Shown here piece after piece: positions 5,061 to 5,411 of a stretch of 5,411 bases of DNA. The notes beneath the pieces are model-generated. The model saw only the letters and a list, made by a program, of their open reading frames with translations. It was not told the DNA's origin and did not search any database. The position numbers and the translations under genes are program-made. The stretch comes from JALRAP01 sp046340555. Its GTDB lineage: Bacteria > Bacteroidota > Bacteroidia > AKYH767-A > OLB10. Each line of letters opens with the position of its first letter. Within the stretch, counting starts at the first letter, position 1. The stretch lies in contig JBKDSL010000133.1 in the NCBI GenBank assembly GCA_046340555.1, forward strand, positions 1-5,411. The letters are read 5' to 3'.

Positions 5061-5065
5061 ACTTG

Positions 5066-5082
5066 CCGCTGTTGAACGGCGG
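5066..5082 (+). other. Hairpin in the rpsD-rpoA gap
   Basis: CCGCTGT (5066-5072) pairs with ACGGCGG (5076-5082) around a three-base TGA loop: seven pairs, of which one (T5070-G5078) is G-U. It begins 5 nt after the rpsD stop, in the 61-nt gap that is the longest non-coding stretch of the window. An A-rich single-stranded leader of about 39 nt follows up to the rpoA ATG. No T-run follows the stem, so it is not a classical rho-independent terminator. A role in mRNA processing, 3'-end protection of rpsD or attenuation before rpoA is possible but unproven. Confidence 0.5.
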
Positions 5083-5121
5083 AAACTAACACTCATAAAC
5101 TCCAATAACAAAATCACAAAC

Positions 5122-5411
5122 ATGGCCATACTCGCATTTCAAAAACCGGACAAGGTAATCATGCTCAACTCCACCGAGCAGCTCGGCACTTTCGAGTTCC
5201 GTCCCTTGGAGCCCGGTTATGGAATCACTATCGGCAATGCCCTTCGCAGGATCTTGTTGTCCTCGCTTGAAGGCTATGCCATCACTACCATTCGGATTTC
5301 CGGTGTTGATCATGAATTTTCCACCATCAAAGGTGTTGTGGAAGATGTCACCGAAATCATCCTCAACCTCAAGCAAGTTCGTTTCAAAAGGCAAATCGAG
5401 TCAACCGACTC
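5122..5411 (+). CDS. rpoA: DNA-directed RNA polymerase subunit alpha, N-terminal part, cut by the window end
   Basis: The ATG at 5122 opens a frame that runs 96 full codons plus two bases to the end of the window, roughly the first third of a protein usually about 320-340 residues long. The visible part is the start of the alpha N-terminal domain, which dimerises and scaffolds beta and beta' in RNA polymerase assembly. Its hallmark is EPGYGITIGNALRRILLSSL (30-49), containing the GNALRR helix that forms the dimer interface. It is followed by a strand pair reading ITTIRISGVDHEFSTIKGV (54-72) and the EDVTEIILNLKQV helix (74-86). The start is supported by homologues beginning M-A-I-x-x-F-Q-K-P-D-K-V. 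The leader CAATAACAAAATCACAAAC is A/C-rich and lacks a Shine-Dalgarno site. The C-terminal domain that binds promoter DNA and activators lies outside the window, so its integrity cannot be judged. Placement after rpsD is the normal end of the alpha operon. Confidence 0.98.
   Translation, partial: MAILAFQKPDKVIMLNSTEQLGTFEFRPLEPGYGITIGNALRRILLSSLEGYAITTIRISGVDHEFSTIKGVVEDVTEIILNLKQVRFKRQIESTD

Noticed and set aside
5086..5394. A 102-codon open frame on the minus strand opposite rpoA
   Set aside because: It is the antisense shadow of a clearly conserved RpoA frame; the translated sequence has no recognisable domain and no supporting start context. The same holds for the other minus-strand and out-of-frame open stretches in the window.
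1..5411. A previously undescribed system, mobile element, defence cassette or non-coding RNA gene hidden in the window
   Set aside because: Nearly every base belongs to a recognised essential gene in conserved order, no gap exceeds 61 nt, and there are no integration marks, composition breaks visible by eye or unexplained open frames.

Overview
The window is an unbroken run of essential housekeeping genes, all on the + strand: the distal spc operon joined to the alpha operon. The order is rpsE (3' end only), rpmD, rplO, secY, map, infA, rpmJ, rpsM, rpsK, rpsD and rpoA (5' end only). Two of these genes, rpmD (59 codons) and rpmJ (38 codons), were read directly from the sequence because they are very short. 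Several features point to the phylum Bacteroidota (Bacteroidetes). One is the secY-map-infA-rpmJ-rpsM-rpsK-rpsD-rpoA order with no adk between secY and map. Others are the sequence character of S4, S13, MetAP and L36, and A/C-rich leaders without convincing Shine-Dalgarno sequences. A flavobacteria-like member is possible, but that is only an impression from protein similarity.

Layout: 1-1053 encodes the 30S protein S5 (C-terminal part) and the 50S proteins L30 and L15. 1053-2390 encodes the SecY translocon pore and starts inside the rplO stop codon. 2418-3239 encodes type I methionine aminopeptidase from an apparent TTG start. 3232-3450 encodes IF-1 and overlaps the end of map by 8 nt. 3460-3576 encodes L36. 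3607-5060 encodes the 30S proteins S13, S11 and S4. From 5122 to the window end lies the N-terminal domain of the RNA polymerase alpha subunit. All gaps are 61 nt or shorter. I see no rRNA, tRNA, mobile element, CRISPR array, intrinsic terminator or convincing internal promoter, so the block is probably co-transcribed from a promoter upstream of the window.

Functionally the genes couple ribosome assembly (S5, L30, L15, L36, S13, S11, S4), initiation (IF-1), nascent-chain processing (MetAP), membrane insertion and export (SecY) and transcription (RpoA). This is a growth-rate-controlled core cluster.

I found no novel system. The observations worth a second look are small: the TTG start of map with a 4-codon minicistron before it, two unusually good hairpins early in the secY and infA coding regions (the two genes whose starts overlap the upstream gene), a GATC cluster in early secY, hairpins in the rpsM-rpsK and rpsD-rpoA gaps, and an 11-bp inverted repeat bracketing rpsK.
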